Assembly (NCBI GenBank): GCA_903825305.1
Contig: CAIKAC010000002.1
Span: 113,251-177,250, forward strand
Direction: 5' to 3'
Length of the DNA stretch: 64,000 nt
Source: an uncultured Actinomycetes bacterium
GTDB lineage: Bacteria > Actinomycetota > Acidimicrobiia > Acidimicrobiales > RAAP-2
In this document: piece after piece, positions 26,950 through 34,677 of the stretch
How positions within the stretch are numbered: the first letter of the stretch is position 1
How the letters are laid out: every line of letters begins with the position of its first letter
Translations under genes and position numbers: made by a program
The notes under the pieces: generated by a model
What the model saw: only the letters and a program-made list of their open reading frames with translations
Databases searched by the model: none
What the model was told of the DNA's origin: nothing

Positions 26950-28398
26950 ATGATCAGGACTGGCGAAGAATATAAAGAGTCGATCCGAGATGGCCGCAAG
27001 GTCTACTACGACGGCGAACTGGTCAAGGACGTCACGACGCATCCGGCAATGAAGCCACTCATTGATGTTCGAGCTCGCATCTTTGACATGGCCCATGAAG
27101 CTGCAACGGCACCCTTCATGGCATATGAAGAAAACGGTGAGATTAACCCGATCACGACGAAGCCGCCGCGCACGCAGCAAGACTGGGTTGACAAGCGCAA
27201 AGCTACCGACACCATCATGGATGACATTGGTGGGGTAGTCACCCGCGTTGGTGACGAGACGGTGGGTGAGATGTGGTCATTGCTTGATGGCTCTGACGTG
27301 CTCTCAGAAATTGACCCGCGCTTTGCTGAAAACATCAAGCGCCACATTGATCTGGCATGCTACGGCGACCCCTTTCACGTTTCGGCAAACACTGACCCCA
27401 AGGGCGACCGTTCCAAAGCTCCCCAAGATCAAGACCCCGACATGCTGCTTCACGTTGTTCGCGAAACGGACAACGGCATCGTGGTAAGAGGGGCCAAGTT
27501 CGAAACCGCGGCGGCCTATGCCAACCAAGCCTTCACCAAACCCACCATTGCTAACTGGGGAGACAGTGCACTCTCTGACTATGCCGTTGGGTTCATCTGC
27601 AAGTTTGATAACCCCAACTTGCGTTTCATTTGTCGTGGTGGCTTCGCGGGGAAGAACAACCTTGACGACTACCCGCTCTCCACACGCTTTGATGAACTCG
27701 AGGCGCTGGTGATCTTCGATGACGTGGAGATCCCCTGGGAAGACGTGTTGTTCTACCAACACACCAAGGCGGCAACCTTTATTCGCGCAACCCTTCACCG
27801 CTACTCGGCCTTTGCCTTCACGCAGCGCATCGAGCGCATGGCCGATCAGCTCATTGGCGTTTCGATCTTGAACGCTCAGCAAACGGGTCTCGACAAGCAA
27901 CAAGCAGTCCAAGAGAAGTTGGCTGAACTCGCGTGCTACCGCGAAGGCATTAATGCCCACTTGACGGCATCAATTGCCTTGGCCGAAGAGAGCCCAGCGG
28001 GGCTGTTGATGCCGAATCAATCCATGCTCATGGCAGGTCGTTACTTTGCGGTGACCAACCTGCCCGCCATGATGCACATTGCTCGCGACCTTGTTGGCGG
28101 ACAACTGTGCATCACGCCCGACAAGGCATCATTCGATGGTCCAGAGACGGGTCCGTGGCTCGAAAAGTTCTATACCGTGAACGAGCGGTGGGACTCAGAT
28201 GACCGTCGCAAGTTGCTTGCCTATGCACGTGACTTGTTGAGCAGTGACTATGCCGGCCACCGTTTGGCCTTTAAGACCTTTGCCCAGAGCCCGAAGTTTG
28301 CTCACCTTGCAGCGGTCTATCGCAACTTTGATTTCGAAGGTCCCGTGGAGTTCGTCAAGGATGGGGCATTCTTGTCGGACAAGATCCTGGGGAAGTAG
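26950..28398 (+). CDS. HpaB-family two-component flavin monooxygenase, oxygenase component
   Basis: 482 residues from the ATG at 26950, with GAAAGGG upstream; an in-frame start 96 bases earlier would overlap the LysR promoter. It matches the 4-hydroxyphenylacetate 3-hydroxylase (HpaB/PvcC) family throughout: RTGEEYKESIRDGRKVYYDG at the N-terminus, ICRGGFAGKNN, and FDDVEIPWEDVLFY. These enzymes use reduced flavin from a separate reductase and O2 to hydroxylate an aromatic or related substrate. The reductase is at the end of the same operon. The substrate is unknown: the amidohydrolase and RidA neighbours point to a nitrogen-containing compound rather than plain 4-hydroxyphenylacetate. Confidence 0.92.
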   Translation: MIRTGEEYKESIRDGRKVYYDGELVKDVTTHPAMKPLIDVRARIFDMAHEAATAPFMAYEENGEINPITTKPPRTQQDWVDKRKATDTIMDDIGGVVTRVGDETVGEMWSLLDGSDVLSEIDPRFAENIKRHIDLACYGDPFHVSANTDPKGDRSKAPQDQDPDMLLHVVRETDNGIVVRGAKFETAAAYANQAFTKPTIANWGDSALSDYAVGFICKFDNPNLRFICRGGFAGKNNLDDYPLSTRFDELEALVIFDDVEIPWEDVLFYQHTKAATFIRATLHRYSAFAFTQRIERMADQLIGVSILNAQQTGLDKQQAVQEKLAELACYREGINAHLTASIALAEESPAGLLMPNQSMLMAGRYFAVTNLPAMMHIARDLVGGQLCITPDKASFDGPETGPWLEKFYTVNERWDSDDRRKLLAYARDLLSSDYAGHRLAFKTFAQSPKFAHLAAVYRNFDFEGPVEFVKDGAFLSDKILGK

Positions 28399-28815
28399 AT
28401 GACGGTTCATAAACGCATTCGACCATTCAATACAGCAGAGACCTACCCCGAGCAGAATCTCGACAATGACCTGTGTCAAGCCGTGGTGGCTGGCAATACG
28501 GTCTACCTACGTGGCCAAATTGGCCAAGACCTCGACACGAGAGAATCTGTTGGTATTGGTGATGTTGAAGCCCAAGCCGAAAAGGCGATGGCCAACATTG
28601 CCATGTTGCTCGAAGAAGCGGGAAGCCATCTCGATCACATTGTGAAGGTCGTGATCTATCTCACTGACATTCGCTTTCGCGAGCCGGTCTATCGCGTGAT
28701 GGGAAAGTGGCTCAAAGGTGTGTACCCCGTCTCTACTGGCCTCGTGGTAACCGCACTGGCGCGTCCCGAGTGGTTGGTTGAAATTGACGCCACCGCAGTA
28801 ATTCCTGAAGGATAA
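28399..28815 (+). CDS. RidA/YjgF family protein (reactive imine/enamine deaminase)
   Basis: 138 residues. Typical RidA fold: AVVAGNTVYLRGQIGQDLDT, a central EAQAEKAMANIAMLLEEAG helix, VKVVIYLTDIRFREPVY, and the final STGLVVTALARPEWLVEIDATAV with the binding Arg. RidA proteins hydrolyse reactive enamine/imine intermediates and often travel with ring-opening oxygenases (for example RutC of pyrimidine degradation). The ATG follows directly on the monooxygenase stop with no gap, so the two are translationally coupled. Confidence 0.93.
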   Translation: MTVHKRIRPFNTAETYPEQNLDNDLCQAVVAGNTVYLRGQIGQDLDTRESVGIGDVEAQAEKAMANIAMLLEEAGSHLDHIVKVVIYLTDIRFREPVYRVMGKWLKGVYPVSTGLVVTALARPEWLVEIDATAVIPEG

Positions 28816-28819
28816 CTAC

Positions 28820-29494
28820 GTGACCTTCTCCATCGCGGCTCGCTGTGAGCGTTCTGGATCCTTCGGTGTTGCTCTAGCGTCCTCAAGCCCCGCGGTGGCG
28901 TCACGCTGTGCCTTTGTGTCAGCTGGCGTGGGAGCCGCAATCACTCAGAACGTTACGGATCCTCGGCTCGGCCCTGCCTTGCTTGATGCTCTCTGGCACG
29001 GCGCCTCCGCAGAAGAAGCGGTGGCCAAGGTGGCAGAAACAGCCGAACATCTCGATTTCCGACAGTTTGGTTGCGTAGATACGAAGGGTCGAGCAAAGGT
29101 GTTTTCTGGCGAGTCTTCCCTTGGCGTGGTCAACGAGATCACCGGCCCTAACTTCGTGACAGCGGGCAACTTGCTAGCAAGTACTGGTGTCATCGACTCC
29201 ATCGCGTCCGCTTTTCACGAGCATGTTGATGTTGAATTATCAGAACGGCTGATGCGCTGCTTGGAGGCAGCGATTGCCGTCGGGGGCGAAGCAGGCCCCG
29301 TGCGTTCCGCTGGCATGCTGATTGCCACAACCGAACCATGGCCGACCACCAATCTTCGCGTTGACGATCACGACGTACCCATTAGCGAGCTTCGACGCAT
29401 TCTTGATCTCTGGAAGCCTCAAGCCGAGGCCTACGTCACGCGAGCACTCGACCCCACACAAGCGCCCTCCTATGGCGTGCCGGGGGATGAATGA
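28820..29494 (+). CDS. DUF1028 family protein (predicted Ntn-hydrolase fold)
   Basis: 224 residues from the GTG at 28820, with GAAGGA and a seven-base spacer. The N-terminus FSIAARCERSGSFGVALASSSPAV, with VGAAITQNVTDP after it, is the DUF1028 signature. The family is predicted to be N-terminal-nucleophile-like, but its reaction is not known to me. It lies four bases after RidA and its stop overlaps the M20 gene start, so it belongs to the same chemical route. An amide or ester hydrolysis role is inference. Confidence 0.9.
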   Translation: MTFSIAARCERSGSFGVALASSSPAVASRCAFVSAGVGAAITQNVTDPRLGPALLDALWHGASAEEAVAKVAETAEHLDFRQFGCVDTKGRAKVFSGESSLGVVNEITGPNFVTAGNLLASTGVIDSIASAFHEHVDVELSERLMRCLEAAIAVGGEAGPVRSAGMLIATTEPWPTTNLRVDDHDVPISELRRILDLWKPQAEAYVTRALDPTQAPSYGVPGDE

Positions 29495-30657
29495 TGGATG
29501 CTCGTCGCGAAGCCATCGCTGCCAAGGTGGACGAACATCTCGGTGAACTGCTGAGTCTTTCGCAGTGGCTCCATGACCACCCTGAAACAGCCTGGCAGGA
29601 ACACGAATCTGCACAACGAGTAAGTGCTGCTTTGGGCGGGCATGGTTTCGACATTCACGCGCCCTATGGCGGACTCGACACGGCCTTTCGAGCTGACTTT
29701 GGCAGTGGCGATTACGGCATCGGCGTCATCGCCGAATATGACGCCCTGCCGGGATTGGGCCATGCCTGTGGGCACAATCTGATTGCCGCCATTGCGGTGG
29801 GCGCGGCGCTTGGCTTGCAAGCAGTGGTGGGCGAACTTGACGCTCGAATCAGCGTGGTGGGCACACCAGCTGAAGAAGGTGGGGGCGGCAAGATCAAGTT
29901 GCTTGAGGCCAATGGTTTCGCCGGATTGGATGTTGCCGGCATGGTGCACCCAGGACCCGTTGATGTGGCGCATGCCGAACCATTCGCAGTCCGTCACATC
30001 GCGTTGGAGTATCGAGGTCGGGGAGCTCACGCAGCGGCCTATCCAGAATTTGGCGTGAACGCGGCAGATGCCATGGTGATTGCCCAAACCGCTATTGGTT
30101 TGCTTCGTCAACAGTTGCCCTTGTCCGTGCGGGTGCACGGCCAAGTCACGCAATCTGGCGAGGCCCCCAACGCAATCGCTGAAGTGGCCAAGGGGCGTTG
30201 GTACCTTCGCGCTTCATCAATGGAGGAGCTCGACGAGTTGTCTCCTCGCGTGTTGGCGTGTTTTGAAGCTGGAGCTCTGGCGACCGGATGCAGCTTGGAA
30301 GTCGAAGACGAGTCCGCACCCTACGACGCCTTCGTGAATCACCAAGTACTCAACGAGGTCTATCGCGCACAGGCCGAAGCATTGGGTCGTAGCTTTGATG
30401 TCGACCCGGTGTTGAGTCGCATGAATCGCGCCTCTACCGACATGGGCAACGTCAGTCACGTCGTGGCGTCGATCCACCCTTACATCGGGGTGGGGGGAAC
30501 TGCCCTCAACCACCAACGAGCATTTGCCGAAGCCTGCGTCGGCCCGGAGGCCCAGCGTGCGTTACGAGATGGAGCCATTGCCTTGGCTTGTTCACTGGCT
30601 GAGATTGCCAGCGATGAGACCTTGCGCACCATGACCAAGGAGTTCAGCCGCTCATGA
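29491..30657 (+). CDS. M20-family amidohydrolase (AbgB/PM20D2-like)
   Basis: 388 residues. Metal-binding motifs of the M20 family are visible: GHACGHNLIAA (His and Cys ligands), GTPAEEGGGGKIKL (Glu ligand and catalytic Glu) and a late VSHVVASIHPY. The HACGH pattern with Cys places it in the AbgB/aminoacylase-like (M20D) group, which splits N-acyl amino acid amides. PM20D2-like members act on beta-alanyl and gamma-aminobutyryl amides. The ATG overlaps the DUF1028 stop as ATGA, and its own stop overlaps the next start the same way. It probably releases an amino compound from the product of the oxygenase. Confidence 0.92.
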   Translation: MMDARREAIAAKVDEHLGELLSLSQWLHDHPETAWQEHESAQRVSAALGGHGFDIHAPYGGLDTAFRADFGSGDYGIGVIAEYDALPGLGHACGHNLIAAIAVGAALGLQAVVGELDARISVVGTPAEEGGGGKIKLLEANGFAGLDVAGMVHPGPVDVAHAEPFAVRHIALEYRGRGAHAAAYPEFGVNAADAMVIAQTAIGLLRQQLPLSVRVHGQVTQSGEAPNAIAEVAKGRWYLRASSMEELDELSPRVLACFEAGALATGCSLEVEDESAPYDAFVNHQVLNEVYRAQAEALGRSFDVDPVLSRMNRASTDMGNVSHVVASIHPYIGVGGTALNHQRAFAEACVGPEAQRALRDGAIALACSLAEIASDETLRTMTKEFSRS

Positions 30658-31829
30658 GTAGAGATCGATTCTTAGAAGGCATGAGCCGTGCGGCAGCCAC
30701 GGTATCCATTGTTACGACCGATGGTCCGGCTGGAAAAGCCGGCGTCACCGTATCTTCGATGAGTTCGGTCTCAGCTGATTCGGAGCGCCCCAGCCTCTTG
30801 GTCTGTGTGCATGACGCATCAGCGAGTGCCGCGGCCATTGCTCAGAATGGTCGCTTCTGCGTCAATGTGCTCACCGATGTGCAGGCGAAACTCAGCGATG
30901 TCTTTGCCGGTCGCATGGGAGCGGACGACAAGTTTGCCCATGGCAATTGGACTGCCTCTCCTGGAGGACTTCCCATGCTCGAAGGCGCACTCGTGGCGTA
31001 TGACTGTGAGCTCAAGAGCGACACGCTCTATGGCACGCACCACATCTTTATTGGTGAAGTGGACCACACTGAGCTCGCTGAAGCGGGCATCGCCCTGGTC
31101 TATGCGAACCGGAGTTACGGCTCTACCGTTCCATTTGGATCTTCGATGGCATCGCGACGCGAACTCGCTCCCGACATTGACCATGAGGTGGTGTCGCTCG
31201 GCGCATATCCGACCCTCGCACCCTTTGTCGTGCCGCGCCTCCTCGCAGCGTTCTCAGAGACTCACCCCAATCTTGAAATTCGCGTTCGCGAGGAAAACCA
31301 AAGTCAACTCGCTCGAGATCTCACCCGTGGAGATATTGATGTGGCTCTCACCTATGACTTCGAGTTGCCAGAAGATCTCGACCGATCAGCGGTTGCGCAG
31401 TTGGCGACCTATGCGCTGCTCCCGGCGAACCACCCCCTCGCTCGAGAGCCTGAGATCTCGCTGGCGGCCTTAGCGAGCGAGCCCATGATCTTGCTTGATC
31501 TGCAGCCATCGCGCGGATATTTCACCGGCCTGTTCGCCACCTTGGGGTTGACACCCAACATTGCGTATCGCACCACCAGCCACGAGATGGTTCGCGCCAT
31601 GGTGGGCAACGGCTTGGGTTATGCCCTTCTTGGCACAAGAGCTGCCAGTGCCGTCTCGGTAGACGGTCGAGCAACCACCACCGTTGCGCTCAGCGATAAC
31701 TTGCCGCCCTCATCCGTGGTGGTGGTCACGAGGAATCAACCACAGCACAACGATGCGGTGACGGCGATGGTGGCGTATCTATCGAGTGCGCTTCAGCCCG
31801 ACGGTTCAGCTCGGCCTCCCGCTGAATAG
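30654..31829 (+). CDS. Flavin reductase fused to a LysR-type effector (ligand-binding) domain
   Basis: 391 residues in one uninterrupted frame. Residues about 5-158 form an HpaC/RutF-type flavin reductase (VTVSSMSSVSADSERPSL, FCVNVLT, ADDKFAHGNW, VYANRSYG). After a linker of about 20 residues, 178-385 form a periplasmic-binding-protein-like LysR effector domain (VVSLGAYPTLAPFVVPRLLAAF, RGDIDVALTYD). There is no helix-turn-helix. The effector half shares EPMILLDL (276-283) and RAMVGNGLGYALL (314-326) with the neighbouring LysR protein. It probably supplies FMNH2 to the HpaB-type oxygenase. Ligand binding to the second domain could gate reduction, as the different C-terminal domain does in Acinetobacter HPA hydroxylase C1. 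No frame break separates the two halves. Confidence 0.93.
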   Translation: MSRDRFLEGMSRAAATVSIVTTDGPAGKAGVTVSSMSSVSADSERPSLLVCVHDASASAAAIAQNGRFCVNVLTDVQAKLSDVFAGRMGADDKFAHGNWTASPGGLPMLEGALVAYDCELKSDTLYGTHHIFIGEVDHTELAEAGIALVYANRSYGSTVPFGSSMASRRELAPDIDHEVVSLGAYPTLAPFVVPRLLAAFSETHPNLEIRVREENQSQLARDLTRGDIDVALTYDFELPEDLDRSAVAQLATYALLPANHPLAREPEISLAALASEPMILLDLQPSRGYFTGLFATLGLTPNIAYRTTSHEMVRAMVGNGLGYALLGTRAASAVSVDGRATTTVALSDNLPPSSVVVVTRNQPQHNDAVTAMVAYLSSALQPDGSARPPAE

Positions 31830-31830
31830 G

Positions 31831-31860
31831 TTCTGGCTGGGTTCGGTGCGTTCCTATAAT
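31831..31860 (+). promoter_or_regulatory. Promoter candidate for exonuclease III gene
   Basis: A perfect -10 box TATAAT lies at 31855-31860, 26 bases before the ATG of the exonuclease gene. An 18-base spacer leads back to a weak TTCTGG -35. It is separate from the preceding operon. Confidence 0.5.
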
Positions 31861-31886
31861 GAGCGCCGCTCTCCTAGGCTTGGTTC

Positions 31887-32690
31887 ATGACTCTTCGTTT
31901 GGCTTCTTGGAACGTCAATGGCATCCGTGCCGTCCACGGTAAGGATTTATTCCAACCGTTTCTAGACGAGGTCGAGCCTGACGTTGTGTGCTTGCAAGAA
32001 ACCAAGGCTCAACAAGAGCAATCCCCGCTCACGCTGGAGGGATACCACGAGTTCTGGCATTCGGCAGACAAAGCTGGCTATTCAGGCACGGCCATTTTCT
32101 CGAAGATAAAGCCGCTCAAGGTCACCAATGGATTGTCAAAGCGACTTGAAACGAAGCATGGTCTTCATGACGATGATTTCGGGAACACCAATGCGGAAGG
32201 TCGCGTCATCACTGCTGAATTTGATGACTTCTACCTCGTGACGTGTTACACGCCCAATGTCAAAGACGACTTGAGTCGCCTCGCGGTTCGCCACGAAAAG
32301 TGGGATCCGGCATTCTTGGATCACGTGAAGGCTCTGGCCAAGAAGAAGCCGGTGGCGTTTTGTGGTGACTTGAATGTGGCGCACACGGAAGATGATTTGG
32401 CTCGACCGAAGCCCAATGTTGGCAAGGCCGGCTTCACTGATGAAGAACGCGCCGGATTCGAGGCCATGTTGGCTGCTGGTTTCGTCGACACCTTCCGTAT
32501 GTTCACGCAAGGAAACGGCCACTACACCTGGTGGTCGTATCGAGGTAGGGCGCGGGCCAACAATGTTGGATGGCGCATTGACTACTTCTTGGTTTCTCAA
32601 GATCTCGCGCCACACGTCGTCGACGCCAATGTGCATGACAGCGTTATGGGTAGTGACCACTGTCCGGTAAGTATCACCCTCGAGTTCTAG
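31887..32690 (+). CDS. xthA: Exodeoxyribonuclease III (AP endonuclease family 1)
   Basis: 267 residues. The metal-dependent EEP nuclease motifs are present: ASWNVNGIRA at the N-terminus, CLQETKAQ (catalytic Glu), FCGDLNVAHTEDD (catalytic Asp-Asn), NVGWRIDYFLVS, and the final MGSDHCPV (catalytic His). The enzyme nicks DNA at abasic sites and removes 3' blocking groups in base-excision repair. The length is normal. The gene is not part of the catabolic operon upstream; it has its own -10 box. Confidence 0.95.
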   Translation: MTLRLASWNVNGIRAVHGKDLFQPFLDEVEPDVVCLQETKAQQEQSPLTLEGYHEFWHSADKAGYSGTAIFSKIKPLKVTNGLSKRLETKHGLHDDDFGNTNAEGRVITAEFDDFYLVTCYTPNVKDDLSRLAVRHEKWDPAFLDHVKALAKKKPVAFCGDLNVAHTEDDLARPKPNVGKAGFTDEERAGFEAMLAAGFVDTFRMFTQGNGHYTWWSYRGRARANNVGWRIDYFLVSQDLAPHVVDANVHDSVMGSDHCPVSITLEF

Positions 32691-32746
32691 CAATTCTGTA
32701 ATGAGGGCAGCACCGTGCTAGGAATCTGGTCGAGTTAGGGGGCGCT

Positions 32747-33196
32747 ATGAACGAGGTGCAAGACAACGACATCGAAGAGGTCATTACCTTTCACAAGGTG
32801 AGCCAGACGCTCTATCGCTATGCATCTTCAGTTGACACTAAAGACTGGGAGACGCTGCGCTCACTCTTTACTGATGATGCGGTGGGAGAGTATTCACATC
32901 TTGATCCCATCTTGGGCGGCGACGCCATCGTGGCCTGGATTCAGTCCATGACGGCGGATCGAAATTGGCAGCACCATCTCATCAACGTGTACCACGTGGA
33001 TCGAACCGGACCAGAGACGGCCACTGCGTTGACCTATCACACCTCGCATCAAACAGGCGAGGGCGTTCCCGATGAAGTCACCTTGCTGGTGGCGCGTTAT
33101 CGAGATGAGCTCCGCATGGTTGATGGTCACTGGAAGATTGCCCGAAAGCAGATGCAGACCGGTTGGCGCGAGGTCCGATCAATAGCTCAGCCCTAG
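32747..33196 (+). CDS. SnoaL-like / NTF2-fold protein
   Basis: 149 residues. The pattern VSQTLYRYASSVDTKDWETL with LFTDDAVGEY and IVAWIQSM is typical of SnoaL_4/NTF2-like cone-shaped domains, which act as small isomerases, dehydratases or ligand-binding proteins. DGHWKIARKQMQTGW near the end closes the fold. No operon partner is evident; the next gene is convergent, 16 bases away. Confidence 0.85.
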   Translation: MNEVQDNDIEEVITFHKVSQTLYRYASSVDTKDWETLRSLFTDDAVGEYSHLDPILGGDAIVAWIQSMTADRNWQHHLINVYHVDRTGPETATALTYHTSHQTGEGVPDEVTLLVARYRDELRMVDGHWKIARKQMQTGWREVRSIAQP

Positions 33197-33211
33197 CAAT
33201 TAGCTCGTGTT

Positions 33212-33787
33212 TTATTGATCGTCTCGGTCAATAAGGAACTCTTGGCGCCACATAGAAGGCGACGGTGCGGTGACGCCGCGGAGTTTGGCAACTAACGCAG
33301 CGCTGCGTCTCATGATGAGCAAGGCGCTCGAGATGAGGAGTATCCCGAGGGGAAGCTCCACGATGACCGCACTGAGTACGGCGCCACCAAAATTGTTAGT
33401 CCCCCACGAGAAGGTGATATCGAACCACGCATCAATCAGCAACAAGGTGCCGGACATGATGAGTCCCATGACGGCAATTTGGCGGCGCTTGTAGCCAAGC
33501 CAGGCGGTTGCCAATAAGACAAGCGCCAAAATGGTGTCAAAACCGACCCAAGCGGTGGACCAGGCTCGAGTCTTCTCGGTAATGGGTAGCGAATAGGCCA
33601 GCCACATAATCCATGGGACGAGCAATACGGCGGCGCCGAGGGTCACGGCAATGGAGAGTTGCCACAAGACGGTGATGCCAAACGCTTGACGCGTTGAGCC
33701 AACGGCTTTGGCCAATTGTTTGGCCACAGCGCTTCGCTCTTCTTCGGTCCAGTTTTCGATGTCGCTGGCACTCGGTATGTCCATCAC
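33212..33787 (-). CDS. Predicted membrane protein
   Basis: 191 residues of no family I recognise. A charged N-terminal region (about 1-35, with TEEERSAVAKQLAKAV) is followed by four membrane segments at about 39-65, 82-105, 110-128 and 135-160, and a short basic tail. This could be a 2TM-hairpin-type or DUF membrane protein. Two start Met are adjacent. Confidence 0.7.
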   Translation of the reverse strand: MMDIPSASDIENWTEEERSAVAKQLAKAVGSTRQAFGITVLWQLSIAVTLGAAVLLVPWIMWLAYSLPITEKTRAWSTAWVGFDTILALVLLATAWLGYKRRQIAVMGLIMSGTLLLIDAWFDITFSWGTNNFGGAVLSAVIVELPLGILLISSALLIMRRSAALVAKLRGVTAPSPSMWRQEFLIDRDDQ

Positions 33788-34007
33788 GGCTCCCTGGCTT
33801 CCCTTCCTACGCTAGAAGGATTTCGGGGACCTTTGACCCGAACGTGACCCAAGCCATCTCACCGATTTCATAGTTTGAGCTGGGCAGACGAAGCGAACCA
33901 TGGAAGAAATTGTGACCTAAGTCCCTAGGGCACAGCTCGAGCATGCCTCGAGGCGGGAGATATTTGGTGAGAAACTAAAGAGCACGTCGTCAATGCAAAG
34001 GAGCACC

Positions 34008-34637
34008 ATGGCCTATCGCAAACTTGAGAGCCTGAATGAAAAGGGATATCTGATTCTCAAAGATCACGAAGGTCCTGCTCCTGCGCCAGAGGAATGGACG
34101 AGTCTTGAATACATTGACTGGAAGAGCGGTGGCGACACCAACTTCGCCCCCTTGGCGTCTGCTTTCGGCGATCTTGAGTGCCATGGATTCTGGGATCACG
34201 GCAAAGCAGACAAAGACGGCATGTGGACCTCAAATTCTGAACTCACCCCCACCATCAAGGCATGGGTTGAGAACGTGGGCGCCAACTTCGGTCGAGTTCG
34301 CGTCATTCAACTAAACCCGTCCACGGAAGAAGAGGCGCGTCGCCATATTCACCAAGATGACAACAATCGCCTCAACCCGGACGGCGAAGGTTGGGTCGTG
34401 CGTGCGTGGCTGGAGCTCGATGCTCCTGAAGGCTCCAAATTCATTTTGCGCGATGAAAAAGATGATGCCGAGAGCGAACAACTCATCCCTCTTTATCCGG
34501 GACGCCAACTCATCATTGATACGGAACGGATGTGGCACGTGGTGCACAACCCAGGCCCCGCCCCTCGCCACGCCCTGATTGCCTCATTCGAAACGTCAGA
34601 TGCCCTTGATGCATGGGTGGAATCGCAGCGGGTCTAG
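34008..34637 (+). CDS. Aspartyl/asparaginyl beta-hydroxylase-like 2OG-Fe(II) oxygenase
   Basis: 209 residues from the ATG at 34008, with AAAGGAG five bases upstream; an in-frame ATG 15 bases earlier has no ribosome site. The iron triad is suggested by HIHQDD (His115, Asp117) and a distal His at 177 or 180 in RMWHVVHNPG, with Arg187 (RHALI) placed to bind 2-oxoglutarate. These spacings match the cupin-like Asp/Asn hydroxylase group. The substrate is unknown. The 220 bases upstream contain the divergent promoter for the membrane protein at 33212 but no motif I can name. Confidence 0.75.
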   Translation: MAYRKLESLNEKGYLILKDHEGPAPAPEEWTSLEYIDWKSGGDTNFAPLASAFGDLECHGFWDHGKADKDGMWTSNSELTPTIKAWVENVGANFGRVRVIQLNPSTEEEARRHIHQDDNNRLNPDGEGWVVRAWLELDAPEGSKFILRDEKDDAESEQLIPLYPGRQLIIDTERMWHVVHNPGPAPRHALIASFETSDALDAWVESQRV

Positions 34638-34661
34638 CTGACCAAATCTCTGATTTGTCAG
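34638..34661. terminator. Hairpin after the 2OG oxygenase gene
   Basis: Starts directly after the stop codon. Arms CTGA(C)CAAATC and GATTTGTCAG pair around a TCT loop with one bulged base. No T-tract follows; the next gene starts 16 bases later, so weak termination or mRNA end protection is more likely than strong termination. Confidence 0.4.
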
Positions 34662-34677
34662 GGGTTACCATACAGAC

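Noticed and set aside
27304..27960. 218-codon minus-strand ORF inside the HpaB-type gene
   Set aside because: It mirrors the coding frame of a strongly recognised oxygenase and has no motif of its own.
30654..31829. Flavin reductase and LysR domain as two genes joined by a sequencing error
   Set aside because: The frame is uninterrupted with a natural linker, and no start or ribosome site is seen at the domain border. An assembly check would still be sensible.
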